From: Typha latifolia
Taxonomy: Eukaryota > Streptophyta > Magnoliopsida > Poales > Typhaceae
Reading direction: 5' to 3'
Assembly (NCBI GenBank): GCA_019914945.1
Contig: CM034101.1
Coordinates: forward strand, 14,519,188 to 14,583,187
DNA: 64,000 nucleotides
Below are positions 1 through 11,147 of this stretch, in pieces (position 1 is the stretch's first letter; each line of letters opens with the position of its first letter). The translations under genes and the position numbers were made by a program. Below the pieces are notes generated by a model, which was not told where the DNA came from, made no database searches, and was given only the letters and a program-made list of their open reading frames with translations.

Positions 1-3000
1 TGTTTGCTGCCCGTTGATCTGGAATGCGAACCTCGGAGAGGTAACACAGGCCATGGTCCAGTTGCACCATTGCTCAGGGAAACCCATTCTAGTCAGCGTC
101 TGGTGCACCGCTGCCCAACTGACGCGGTCGAAGGCTTTCTCCATGTCAAGCTTGAGCATCAACAACGGTGGCTCTCCTCTGTTGTGGTGCATCGAATGAG
201 CTATTTCCTGGGCCGCCAATGTATTGTCTGAGATGCTTCGCCAATGCAATGAAGGCCGCTTGCTCCGGCCCGACTAGCCTGGGTAGGAGGGCTTTCATGC
301 GCTCCACTAGGATTTTGGAGATGATCTTGTAGCTGACATTACACAACGAGATTGGGCGGAAGTCCTTTAGACAGGTGGGGCTATCCTTCTTCAGAATTAG
401 GGTTACTAGGGTTCTGCCCCAGTGGTGGGGCAAGTTAGCATGGCGGAAGAAGTGGCTTATGGCTTCGTAGAGGCCGCTGCCCATGACATCCCAGAATTTG
501 ATGTATACTTCCACCTGCAGACCATCTGGGCCCGGAGCTTTGCCCCGAGGGAGATTCCACAGGGCTTTTTTATTTCTGCCTCTGATACTGCTCCGGTGAG
601 ATGCTCGGCTTCTTCTGGTGATATCCTAGGCAGGGATGGCCAGCTGGTGGGTTGCGATTCATTTGAACTTATCGGGCCCCATAATTTGCTGTAGAACGCG
701 TGGAAGGTCTCCTCCACTTCTTCCTTGGATTGGACCCACCTTCCGTCGTCTTGGAAGATGCCGGAGATCCTATTGCGGTGACGTCGGGTCGTCGCCGTGA
801 GGTGGAAGAATTTGGAGTTTCGATCACCTTCTTGAACCCATTGGAGTCTCGATCTCTGTAGCCATTTTATGTTGATCTGTCTGCTGAGGGCGGACTTGTG
901 GTGGTAGAGGCTGCGGAGTCTGCCGAGTCCGTCTGCGGGAAGGTTTCCGGCGGCATCCAGCTGCTCTGACTCCTCGAGCTCCTGACAGATATCGACCAGC
1001 TTGGCTTCAAGGTCGCCTACTGTGTCCCGACTCCAGCGTTTCATCTTTGCTTGGAGTTGGCAGATCTTGTGGGTGAAGGTGTGCATGGGATTCCCGCGGC
1101 GTCCGGCAACCCACACTTCCCTCGCTATCTGCTCACTCTCCTTGTATTCTAGCCAGAGCAGTTCGTAGCGGAAGGGACGCGCTGTTGGAGAGCTTGTCCT
1201 CGGGGTTGACAGGAGGAGTGGTGCATGGTCGGAGGCTGTGCGGTCGAGATGCCTGACTTTGGCCATAGGGTGCTGTCCTAGCCATCTGGTGTTTGCCAGC
1301 ACTCGATCCAGCCTCACCCATATGCGCCGACTCCCAGCTTGGTTATTGCACCACGTATAGGGCAGCCCCTCGAAGCCGAGGTCGCATAGACCAGCTGCTT
1401 CAATGAAGTCCGCAAATGCTCTTCCCTTCGGGCCGAGCTCGATCGTTCCGCAACTTTTCTTCTCGTTAGTGCTGAGGTAGGCGTTGAAGTCCCCTGCCAC
1501 CACCCAAGGGATGTTTATGGCGGCGAGCTGGAGGAGCTCGTCCCATAGGTGTTGTTGTTCTCTGAGGATGTTGCTTGCATAAACCACCGACATGAGCGTG
1601 GTGTTGCCGTTCTTGGAAGTGAAGACTAGGTGGGCAGCATAGCGTGAGGTTGCTAGGATATCCACCCATCCCAGCTTGGTCTTCCACATTACTATGATCC
1701 CCCCGGAGCTTCCTACCGCGGGCACTGAGAACCAGGACCAGCATCGCCCGACAGCTTTGGCCACCGTGGCTGCCTTGGCCCAGTCCGCATGTGTTTCAAG
1801 AAGGACCAGGATTTCCATCTTGTGCTCCCGGTTGAGATCCCGGCATCTATCCAGGACTTCTTTTTTCATGGCGCCCCTACAGTTCCATATCAAGGCCTTA
1901 TTCATAAGTAAACTATTGGAGGTGTGGGGGACCTTAGTGTAACCTGCCTCGCTTAGAGGTAGGTGCTCTCTCCGTGCCTGCTGCTGGCTCGACTGCATTG
2001 CCCTTCGTTTCCATGGAAACTGCTTCTGAGTGCGTGGCCGTGGTTGGGTCCACCAGGGCGAGTTGCAGGTTGGTATCGTCCTCGTCCATGCTGCATTCAT
2101 CATTGTGCTGTTGGGCTGGTAGGAGAGCTTGCCTAGGACGCTTAGCACTAATCCTTCGTGGCTAGCCTGAGAGCTGGGGTCCTTGGAGGGTTCCGGCGTG
2201 GTCCGAAAGCTCGCCATGCCGTCTTGGTATATCTCTGGCGGGTAGGTGGACGGATGGGTCTGGCTTCTGAAGGTTTTGACGTACACGGAGCGAGCGGACC
2301 CAGCATGGCCAGAGCCCAGGCGGATGTCAATCCCATTTATGATGGCCACCCTGCTGGCTTGAACAGACTCTACGTATGCATGTGAGCCTGTTGTTTCTTC
2401 CGCCTTTCCATCGCTTCCAATTAAATGTTCATTCCACGTGTCGGGTGTGGGTTCCTCCCTGATGGTTGCTTGCAAGGATGGAGCAGGATTACTCTCACGT
2501 CTGGGTCTGAAAGCTTGCTTGGACGCCTCTCTTTGAGGGCCTCGGTAGTGTGTGGCGCTGTTCTCCCCTGACGCGGCATTGCCTCTTTCTTCTTCGTGGG
2601 GTACCTCGCCGTCCTTGGGGTATGAGCTGCTCTGCGCGCGGCCTTGTGGCTGTGAGGTGCTCTTTCCGTCGGTTCGAGGGCTGCCGTTAGGCATTTTCCT
2701 CTTGACCTCTTGGTGGTGTTTTGGGTTGTTTGACGGAGCATGTTGGCTGGGTGGCCAGCCAGGCTGCTTTTTGCCGTCGCCGTGATCTCCCCGGAATCTT
2801 GGATGGGTATGCCATTTGGGTGCAGCCTGAGCGGGATGCACCAGCTCCTTGGCTTTTAGTGGCTCTGCCCGCGGCCTCCTATGGGCCTTCCTTTGCACCG
2901 TTAGCCATGGGCCGTAGACAGAGCTAGCTTGAGCTGCTTCCGGGTCTACTGGAGTGCTTCCTTCACCCATAATGACCTCTTCCTTGGTTGTTTCGGCCTG

Positions 3001-3930
3001 ACCGTTCCCTCCGGTTGTTTCCCTTTCCTTGCTAGGCTCGTTGCATCGCTCTTCCTTGTGTCCTATCCTTCCACACTTGTAGCAGATGGCTGGGATACTC
3101 TCGTAGATGATCGTCTGATCCAGCTCATCCTCTTTTGGGCCAAGCCACACTACTGTTTTCAGTGGCTGCGAGAGGTCGATTTCGATGCATACGCGAGCGA
3201 AATGGCTTCTGGTGTGATCCATGGTTGTTTCGTCAACACCCAGAGGTTTCCCAAAGTAAGCTGCGACCTGGATGAGAGCTTCCAACTCCCAGTATTCCTT
3301 TGGGAGGTTATGGAATTGGACCCAAGTTGGAGCAGTATCAAACGCTGCTAGGGAAGGTCTGAAGTTGTTCTGCCATGGTATCAACTTCAAGACTTTCCCG
3401 GTGATCGTCCATGGGCCGTTTCTCCGCACGTAGTCCATGTCTTCATCCTTGTCGAACCGGAATGCGTAGAATCCATTGTCCATGTCAGAGGCGGAGAATC
3501 CGGAGATTCCTCGCCATAGTCTCGCTAGAATGCTTTTGAGTCTCTCTAGAGGGAGTCCTCTACCCAGGAATTCCCAAAGAGGGTACGCTTCCATTTTTCC
3601 CTGCATTTGGCCAACACCTCAGGGTCGACGATGACACAGTCCGTCGTTTGCTGCTTGAGTTTGGCAAGTATTTCAGCCGGGATCCTCCCTATATTTTCCT
3701 TTGGCCGCTTGTTGCCGGCTGCTACTGAGGCCCAGGTTCTGTGGTTTGTCTGCTCGGGTCCCGAGGGCGGATAGGCTTCCTTTTCTTTAGCTGGCTTGGA
3801 CGCCGTTGCTCTTCTGAGGTGGACGTCTTCTCCTCCAGCAGGGGCTGGGGGCCTATTTCCGTCGTCTTCTGTTTCGCGAGAGCTCATAGTCTGGACAGTG
3901 CAACACTGAATTGATGTGACTCTCACATAG
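1..3930 (-). mobile_element. LINE (L1-type non-LTR retrotransposon), frameshifted, cut by window start
   Basis: A minus-strand non-LTR retroelement. From its 5' end (about 3.93 kb) it encodes an N-terminal segment, a DUF4283-like gag region, a CCHC zinc knuckle (CYKCGRIGHKEERC, near 3070), an endonuclease domain opening with ALIWNCRG (near 1880) and holding VVAGDFNAYL (near 1490), then the start of reverse transcriptase (FRPISLCNVSYKIISK, near 340, and MLKLDMEKAFDRV, near 150). The catalytic YADD-type box lies beyond the window. The reading frame breaks at about 3560, at an A-rich run near 570 and again near 240, so this copy looks dead unless these are sequencing errors. The gag-like and endonuclease regions share one uninterrupted frame (457-3606), which is unusual because plant L1 elements normally carry two ORFs. 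The exact 5' end and target duplication cannot be fixed without the 3' end. Confidence 0.9.
457..3606 (-). pseudogene. LINE gag-like plus endonuclease open frame
   Basis: The longest open frame of the LINE, 1049 codons. In order it holds a DUF4283-type domain (starting near WEFLGRGLPL, about residues 10-180), a CCHC knuckle (about 170-190), a long polar linker rich in Pro, Lys and Gln (about 200-560), and an endonuclease/exonuclease/phosphatase domain (about 570-800) with catalytic-type motifs LLETHAD, AGDFNA and SDHAPLL. A helical linker and the first reverse transcriptase residues follow. The true upstream part of the gag domain lies in another frame (3546-3926). At the other end, the reverse transcriptase continues in a different frame (146-514). 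It is listed as a pseudogene because intact translation of the polyprotein is impossible as read. Confidence 0.8.
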
Positions 3931-3944
3931 TTTGGGAATTAATT

Positions 3945-4268
3945 AGTCTCACTCTCACATCCAAATAAATTGCTGTGACTGAGCTCTTTTGATCTGCTAG
4001 AAGAAACATCGCATCAACCGCCTCATTGTCATCGATTGGCACATCATCAAACTTACAATGAAAAGTGGGGACTCTAAACATCAACAGCAACTCTCACTGC
4101 AGCCTACTAAAGTAGGTAATGTCATACATCTTCTCCAACAACTCCTCATAGGTTGAACTCCTATTAACCTTAGCAGGTTTCTTCTTACCGCCTACATAAC
4201 TAGCGACATCTTCTCTACTCAAAATTTCCCCACTCCAGTAGCAGACAGCAACTCTACAAGCCATTTTC
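3945..4268 (-). pseudogene. MULE (MuDR-type) transposase N-terminal fragment
   Basis: Read on the minus strand, an open stretch starting at an ATG near 4265 encodes MACRVAVCYWSGEILSRE and then YEELLEKMYDITYFSR. It resembles the N-terminal region of plant MuDR-type transposases (a short beta-strand segment around 'YWNG', then 'EEL...I.D'). A TGA interrupts it near 4106. The same frame then continues with polar and acidic residues (DDVPIDDNEAVDAMFLLAD) until the LINE begins at about 3.93 kb in the same orientation. This looks like a degenerate MULE into which, or next to which, the LINE inserted. No transposase catalytic domain is visible. Recognition rests on pattern similarity only. Confidence 0.4.
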
Positions 4269-4902
4269 TGCAATCAGCATGGCGTAGTTCAAAACCTCTT
4301 GAGAAAAATCCTAATGTGATAACACAATAGACTCCCAAAATCACATGCATTGTATCAATAAGAAAACCTTCCAACCGAATTTAACCGTATAAATTCAGCT
4401 ATTAGGCATAACAAAGAAGATAAGTTTTTCGACATTTAAAGAAGAAGGAAATGTGGCGAAATTACACGCAAAGTTCCTGAAAGGAGCAAATGATGTTAGT
4501 AAAAGCATCGCACGGCGGTAAACCTAGATGATTCAAGAGAAGGGAGAGAAGCAGAGGCCATCTTAGGATTACCTTGTTGCGGTCGGTCGGCTACGCCGTG
4601 CTCTGATTTGGATCTCCACCTCAAGATCGAGCAAATGAGGAAAGAAGCGGATCGGGAGATAGATATCAAGAGAAATACGAGAGAAAGGTGTGAAAAAAGG
4701 AGGGTTTTGGAGTGGAAGAAAGGACGCGCGAAGGGGGGCTGCTTCGTTCGCTGTATCCAAACAAGAAAATTTGAATAACCGATGTCACAATGATCTATCC
4801 CACTTTTACTTTTTTCACCTTTTCCTTTCCGATATTTACTTATAAATACTTTATAAACCTATTTACACCCTAAAAATGTTGCCAATTTCAACGTGGACCT
4901 GA

Positions 4903-4939
<37 letters not shown>

Positions 4940-5837
4940 AAACGCTCGAAATTAAAAAAAATATGTAAGTGTTAGACCTCTTAGGAATTATTTTACTTCT
5001 TATTTTAGAGAAAAAATTAGAGTAAATCAAGCGTAAAATAATTATTTAATATATTTTTTTTATTTCCCTACAAAAAGATTAGAAATTTTTCAATATTTTA
5101 TGGACAAAATAATGTGACAACTTTTTTAGCCCTCCGATAATTTCTCTCTCCACCTCACACTCATACTCATATATACACAGAATGAAGAATATATGTGAAC
5201 TGTTTATAATTAAGACTTTATTCGTATAAAAATGAGGAGAAGTGTAAGAACTACGAAGTCCTCCAGGTGCTGTTAAAATGAGAACACGGAGCATTCCAAC
5301 TAAACCGGTGCTGTTAAAATTTAAATTTTAAAAATGAAACTCTTCAATAATTTGAGCAAAATCCCGCAATTTGAATAAATCCTTGTTTAATTTCAAATCT
5401 TACGAACAATCTCCGTTCAAAACAACGAATCCTAAAAGCAACCTTTCACAAGGACTCCGTAGGCAGAATCTGCAAAGGGTGACAAGTTTCTTAGCATCAT
5501 TTTGCGACTGCATTCTAGTTATACATTTCAGTACTTAAAACTACGATAGAATTTTCTTTTTCTATTTGTTCACAATAGAGAATAGTATTTTGATCAGCAG
5601 CACAGGAATTAGAATATCATCAAATCCAAAAAAATGAATCCATTGGAAGTATGAAGGAGACACAGAAAAAAGTTTTAAGAATACCAAGATAATGAAGTGT
5701 TCCAAATGCATTATATGAACTAATAGCTCGCTAGCTTTTAAAACCTTCATTTGACATATACGAACCCTTTCTGATAGATTCTCAAAAGTTACGCAGGAAA
5801 TATGGGGATCAATCATCCATAAACCTAATGATGAAAT
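4269..5837. other. Intergenic: GA-rich leader-like stretch, (TA)n, AT-rich DNA
   Basis: The stretch 4500-4790 is GA-rich on the plus strand, so CT-rich when read from the minus strand. It resembles a 5' leader or promoter for the MULE-like fragment downstream on the minus strand. A short minus-strand ATG frame (MASASLPSLESS) near 4520-4560 ends at a possible GT donor, but no reading phase joins it convincingly to the next open stretch. A (TA)n run lies at 4905-4936. The remainder is AT-rich with no convincing gene. Confidence 0.5.
4905..4936. repeat. (TA)n microsatellite
   Basis: An uninterrupted AT dinucleotide run of about 32 bases in AT-rich intergenic DNA. Confidence 0.95.
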
Positions 5838-8800
5838 TTACATTTTCTTCCACAAATTGATGATTCCATCAGCAAAAGACTTCAAGTTCCCCCAAAAGTT
5901 TGCCGCCGGCGGTGAAGATTCTCCATGTTCATACTTAGATGGTTGTTCACTGAACAAAGAAAAACAGTGAACTGACATTTCAGCACATAATCATATGCAT
6001 ACCAGAAGGGCAAGGAGAAGTCTAATAACACAGAAGAAAAGAATGTTATTGATTAGAATAAAAGCATGTCATCAGATAGATTTTTAAGGAACTGTAGTAA
6101 GTGCAGCACCAGCACAAAGCAGATTTCTTCACTAACCTAACAGACATAAATGAAAAATAACAAAAAGAGCATGAGATTTGTGATGAATAAGATAACCAGA
6201 ATAAAGTCTGAGAAAACTATTTCAATGTACAACAGGTCATAAAATTATGAATCCAGCTTAACGCACACTAGGTCATTGTAAGTTACCTTATCAACTAAGG
6301 GTTAACTATTAGCTCTCCGATGACTTGGTCATAACAATTAAATTCCTTGACTTGCAAGAAGCCCGTTATAAGCTGATTTGTGTTAGTTCTTATTATCTCA
6401 TTGTAAGCTTTCTGGTTTTAGTTAAGTTTCACTGGAAGGGTTATACATGGATCAGATGTTATTACTACAGGAACCCAGGAAAGCAAAACATTTAGAAAAT
6501 CTGCGAATATTTGATCAATAGATTGATTTATATATGTATTTGCTAAGGGCATTTCTACATCAAAAGGAAAGGTTACTAACTAATACAACCTTCAAGAAGA
6601 AATTCAGACCTTGATTAGTTGGAGAAGAGAAAACAGCACAATTGTGTGCTTCCTGCCATGGACATAATGTTTATTTTGGAAGAAACAAGGAAATCTTTTG
6701 CGGTACATGACCCATAATAGCAGCTTCTTCTAAACCTAATAGGAAGACAGCATTGAGGCTCATGCAAGCTAGGGGCTTAATTCAGTGGATGTATAAATCA
6801 TAGCTTATCTAAGTTCTTAACTGGTGTCTGCATTATTCAATTATAACAAAAGGCCAAGACAACTGGTTGCTTATACGAGAAAATAAAGCAGTAACTAAAA
6901 ATATGTGATGTGAACTAGCCTACCTGTACTGTTCATCTAATTTGGAAACTTTGTCACTTTCCATTTGTCCAACTTCCTTTTGGGCATTCTTGTCCTGTAG
7001 AATTTCAGTAGCACTCATATCTGTCCTGATTTCTGTTTCTCCCGAAGGAGAACTTGAAGTGTCTTGTGCTGTTTCAGCCTGCAAAAGTGCAAAGAAATCA
7101 ATATTAACAGCATTTACCACAATAACAAATAGATCATAATACCAACAGAAAGAACAGACAGTTTTGGAAAACCATTAACCTGTTCTGAACAGACAGTTGA
7201 TGCATTGGACTTCTGAACTCTCATGGACTCGCCATGATTCTGTCCTTCCACTTTTGCAAGTTTTAATGATGGATCTTCATCTATTTCTATTTTCCCAACT
7301 ACTTCCATAGTTGGAGCCTTTTTTCTACTTGAAAAAGAAGATTCCTCTTTGGCATCAGAACTTAAGTAATTCACTTTCTTTGTTTTGTCAAGTTGAATTG
7401 TCTCAGACTTGTTTGAAGGGGACATTTTACAATTGTATTCCAATTCCTGCACCATCTCGCGTACAGTATAAAATGATCCTCCAACCTCTTGTTGAACGGC
7501 GGAAGCTGTTGGGAACTTTCCTTCATGTGAGGCTCTATACCTGCATCATAAGTGAACCTTCCAGCAGTAAGATTCTCCTATCACAGAAAGCAAGTTTATA
7601 TATCTATGAATACTCCCTTATTACAAAATCATGATAATATATCATAAATCATATATAAGTGTTCTGGAGTGAGCAAAAGGATGTTAAAGAAACTTGCATA
7701 AACTTGGTTTGCCGAAAACATATGAGTTTGATGCAAAATTTGATCTAACTTGCCCTTAAAGTCCACTGAGTTGTATTACACAGGCTAAAGTAGCTATAGC
7801 AATTTCAACAATCTGATACTTGTTTGATGCAAAGAACAATTTAACAATCTGATACCTACTCTCAACTATATTCCAACAAAGCAACCTTAATTGATGCCAA
7901 GATCCTATGAGGAACAAATTTAATTTGGTTAAATTTGTAATCATTACTATCTTATTGTTTGTAAAATTGTTAAATCTACATGACGTGCATCCATAAATAC
8001 AACACAAATATATGATATATATGAGTGTGTGTCGGTTGCACTAAATAAAAATAAAACTTTTGTAGCAATTGAGTACACCTCCTGTCCTCAAAATCCAAGA
8101 TAAGCCATCTTGAGATGGGAAAACTTAATTGATATATTAAAGAATGGAAGTCTCCAGGAGATTGATCTTACTTTTCGACAAAGACCTCTACCAAAGCACG
8201 TCTTGCCTGCTTTGAAATTCTCTTCTGGCCTTTTTGTGGTTTAAATGAGTCAGCTGGTACAGAAGCAGCATATGATTTCCCTCGCCTCCAAGGGTCCGAT
8301 CTAAATATAGTTTTTGAGATGCCAACAAACACTGTGAAATGTAAAGTAAAAAAGGGTTAAGTTCCACCAAGAAAAAGAAGAAATTACTGAGTACAATTAA
8401 ATAATACATCATCTGGACAACATGCTATTTGTGTTATTGACATAAAAAAAAAAAAAACCTTATTTACTTGCACATTGAAAAAGTGGTGGAAAAGGTATGA
8501 TGTTATTGCAAATGATGCCTGTTGACCAATAGATAGCATAGGATTCATTAGGACCAGATAACAGCTCTTAAGATATTAAACAACTATAATTGACCACAAG
8601 GAAAAGGAAATGGTTCTATATCTCTGTGATGATGTAAAGGATAGAATGTCGCACTCAATTTCGGGATTCCATTCCAACAATTATTTAGGACATTGAGTCC
8701 AAGTAAAAGTATTTTTTTCTTAAAAGAAAAAGAAAAGGGCACCTTCAAACCAATCTATGTAGGAAGTATAGCATCTAGGCTCAATGAAACACAAAAAAGA

Positions 8801-9352
8801 AGGCACCTTAAACCAATCTATATTAGAGCATACTAAATCAACTAAAGAAACATAAAATCACCTTAGGACAAATCTATGTAGGAATTAGAGCATAGCAGAC
8901 TCAATAGAACAGAGGCTATGCGCAATAACTATGGATAATAGTGGATACGGCTACTGGTGATTAAGGTTTCAACTTTGAACCCAAGAGCTCATTAATTCCA
9001 ACGTGAACCAACTCTAATACCATCACAACAAAATCAATAAGAAGGATAAACCAACAAAAGATGGCACCCATTTCAGCTTGAAACGATCATAACATATAGC
9101 CTTTACAATTGGCAATGCTATTATCCACTTATTTCGGCTAGGTTACTATCATCATACCTCACTAACTACCGCAAAGAGTTACATAGAGGATTCGACAAAC
9201 CCAAGATACAAAATTTATACCACCCAGTAAAAAGATTACTTCTTTCGAAAACTTTATTAAATATTCCGACATGAACGATCATATAAGGAGGAGAGAGAAG
9301 AAAGGTTACCCCTTTTGGAGTTCAGAGAGGAGAATCGCGACAAGGCTTGCAT
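5838..9352 (-). CDS. Conserved plant protein of unknown function, probable mitochondrial presequence
   Basis: A five-exon minus-strand gene: 9310-9352, 8172-8331, 7180-7540, 6924-7078, 5838-5949. Together they give 831 nt and 276 residues, with GT-AG introns and matching phases. The N-terminus (MQALSRFSSLNSKR) is rich in Ser and Arg and lacks acidic residues, as in a mitochondrial targeting peptide. A block at about residues 35-105 (SFKPQKGQKRISKQARRAL, then KFPTAS, VGGSFYTVREMVQELEY) matches what I remember of an uncharacterised plant-only family. The rest (about 110-240) is polar, low in complexity and probably disordered. The last exon ends in an aromatic and basic tail (FWGNLKSFADGIINLWKKM). 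No catalytic motif is visible. The ATG was chosen because it gives the basic presequence and the correct phase into exon 2. The function is unknown, and the mitochondrial location is inferred from composition. Confidence 0.85.
8735..8905. repeat. Three imperfect tandem copies in intron 1
   Basis: Three related units begin near 8740, 8801 and 8860. They share the pattern 'caccTT..aaacCAATCTATgTAGgaa' followed by 'agagCATA' and 'ctcaat(g/a)(a/g)aac'. Spacing is about 60 bases. They lie in intron 1 of the gene at 5838-9352 and have no coding content. Confidence 0.6.
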
Positions 9353-10798
9353 CTGTGCTCGATTTGGGTATTCATAAGCTCGAATCCACGAGGGCAGGGA
9401 TTAGAATTCCAGGGAAGAGAGATTTAGAAGAGAGCTAGAAGCCATCCTCTGTTTAATCTCCAGCCTCAGTGGCTGTTCGAGGAGAGAAGAACGCAGGAGG
9501 GGGAAGTCGAGGTTTTAGGTTTGGAGGAGGAGGAGAGTTTTTTACGAGCACCGATACGTTAGACACAGAATTTAGACTTTATAAATGTTATGTGGGACCA
9601 TGCAGTGAAACGGACCAAATAGAAAGTGGGTGTACATCAAAAGAGTGGAGCATCGGGTGCGGAATTCAGACATCTATTGGGCCAGAATTGGGCCCATGGT
9701 ATTAGATGGGCCTTTGTTTGTATCTTGCCAAAGCCCACACATTGTACTCAGTTGCCCCACATATATTTCTCATCAAAGGCCCAACGTGCCCATAATATTT
9801 GTATCTAAACGGCTAAACCTATTGTACTAAAACTTAAAATCTAATTTAATTCAACAACTTAAATTACCATGTAAAGATAGAGTCTTCTTATTAAATTAAA
9901 TTAGATTTAAAATTTAGTGCAATAGATTTTTCCCCTCTCAAATTAAGGGCTTCTCCTCGCCACTATCGCTAGCGGCGAGGGAGAGGCTCTCCACTCCTCT
10001 AGCCCGCGAGGTTTAGGGGAAGTAAAGGCATTTCCTTTCATTATACCATTGATCCTAGTCTATCTCTTCTCCATCTCCTATCCTTTCTCTCTTTTTTCTA
10101 TTGTGTTCTTTTCCTACCCTCGCCTCTTTCTCCCATCGCATAGCTGGCCTTGCCCTCTCATTCTCGACATGATGGCATCATAGCATTGCCCTACTTAGTC
10201 TTGCGTTTGTAGATGCCAAATTTGCATGGTTGCATCGGAGGTGGAGCCTAAGTTTTACCATCCGTGTACCTCCTTATGGCTTGAGTTGGACTAATCTTGG
10301 TCGCTTGAGACTTCCTTCAGTACCGTGGACTAAACTTGGCCTGACATCTTGCAAACTATCTCTTCCAAAGTCATCCCCAGTAATATATAATCCAGCACCC
10401 CTCCCACACTAGTAGCATGATTTGGCATTCAATCTATTAGCTTATCTTGCACTACTTTAAGTTATTATTTCATTGAACTCCACTTTCTAACCATTTCTAG
10501 AAATAAATAAAAATGGTCGACATAATTATATTTGAATATTACTCTTTTACTTTATGGGATTAAACTATGATAATCTATATCCATTATGCTATAATCATTA
10601 TAGTTATACATTTAATTCGCCGGTAGATGTTGGAATTAATATTAATTTAAATAAATTTTTACTATAACGCCATACGTGCTCATTGTGATTTGTTAGATTT
10701 TTTTGGGGAGAATTGGGCTATATATTGAGGATGACTAATCTCATCACCCAACCAATAATTAGCCTATATAATTATAATTAAAGGGGGGGAAAAGAAAG

Positions 10799-10813
10799 CC
10801 ATGCATGCATGCC
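10799..10813 (+). promoter_or_regulatory. RY repeat (CATGCATGCATG) upstream of TIP3
   Basis: CATGCATGCATGC is an overlapping double RY element, the binding motif of the B3 seed regulators ABI3, FUS3 and LEC2. It lies about 340 bases before the TIP3 ATG. TIP3 genes are known seed-maturation targets of ABI3, so the match of motif and gene identity supports function. A second CATGCATGCATG sits at the 3' end of TIP3 intron 1 (about 11357-11370). Confidence 0.6.
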
Positions 10814-10936
10814 TTTCTCTCGAAGCATTTCCTAGGACTATGAGGAGTTCGAGATAAGAACACAGGCAGGAGTGGACAAGCGGTTCTGGCCATCTCAGCA
10901 TCTCTCAACGTGCCACTCCCTTCACCCCTTCCTCCC

Positions 10937-10946
10937 ACACGTGTCC
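10937..10946 (+). promoter_or_regulatory. G-box/ABRE (ACACGTGTCC) upstream of TIP3
   Basis: ACACGTGTC contains the ACGTGTC core of an ABA-responsive element, bound by bZIP factors such as ABI5. It lies about 130 bases after the RY repeat and about 30 bases before a TATA-like ATTATAA (10971). RY plus ABRE is the usual architecture of late-embryogenesis promoters. Confidence 0.55.
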
Positions 10947-11147
10947 CACTCCCACCTTACCACCTTCCCTATTATAACCCTCCAAGTCTAAGGCCAATTC
11001 AACCGCATACTAAATCCCTTACCAAGAACCCAGAGAGAGAGAGATCCAGAGAAGAAGAAAGTCTCCATTCTACTACTAGTCCAGTTTAATTAGTAACCCC
11101 CATATAATTATATATTATACATATAAACATAAACGCAAGCTCCAGCC

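Larger units (their letters stand above)
9353..11147. other. Intergenic between divergent genes, with hairpin and seed-type promoter motifs
   Basis: 9353-9470 is probably the 5' leader of the minus-strand gene. A GC-rich imperfect inverted repeat lies at about 9945-9990: CTCCTCGCC and GGCGAGGGAG around a short loop. The plus-strand ORFs near 9.5-9.8 kb and 10.2 kb show no family features. 10.8-11.1 kb holds the TIP3 promoter motifs, described separately. Confidence 0.5.

Noticed and set aside
4569..4760. 63-codon minus-strand ORF
   Set aside because: A pyrimidine-rich leader-like sequence with no conserved features. More likely 5'UTR or promoter.
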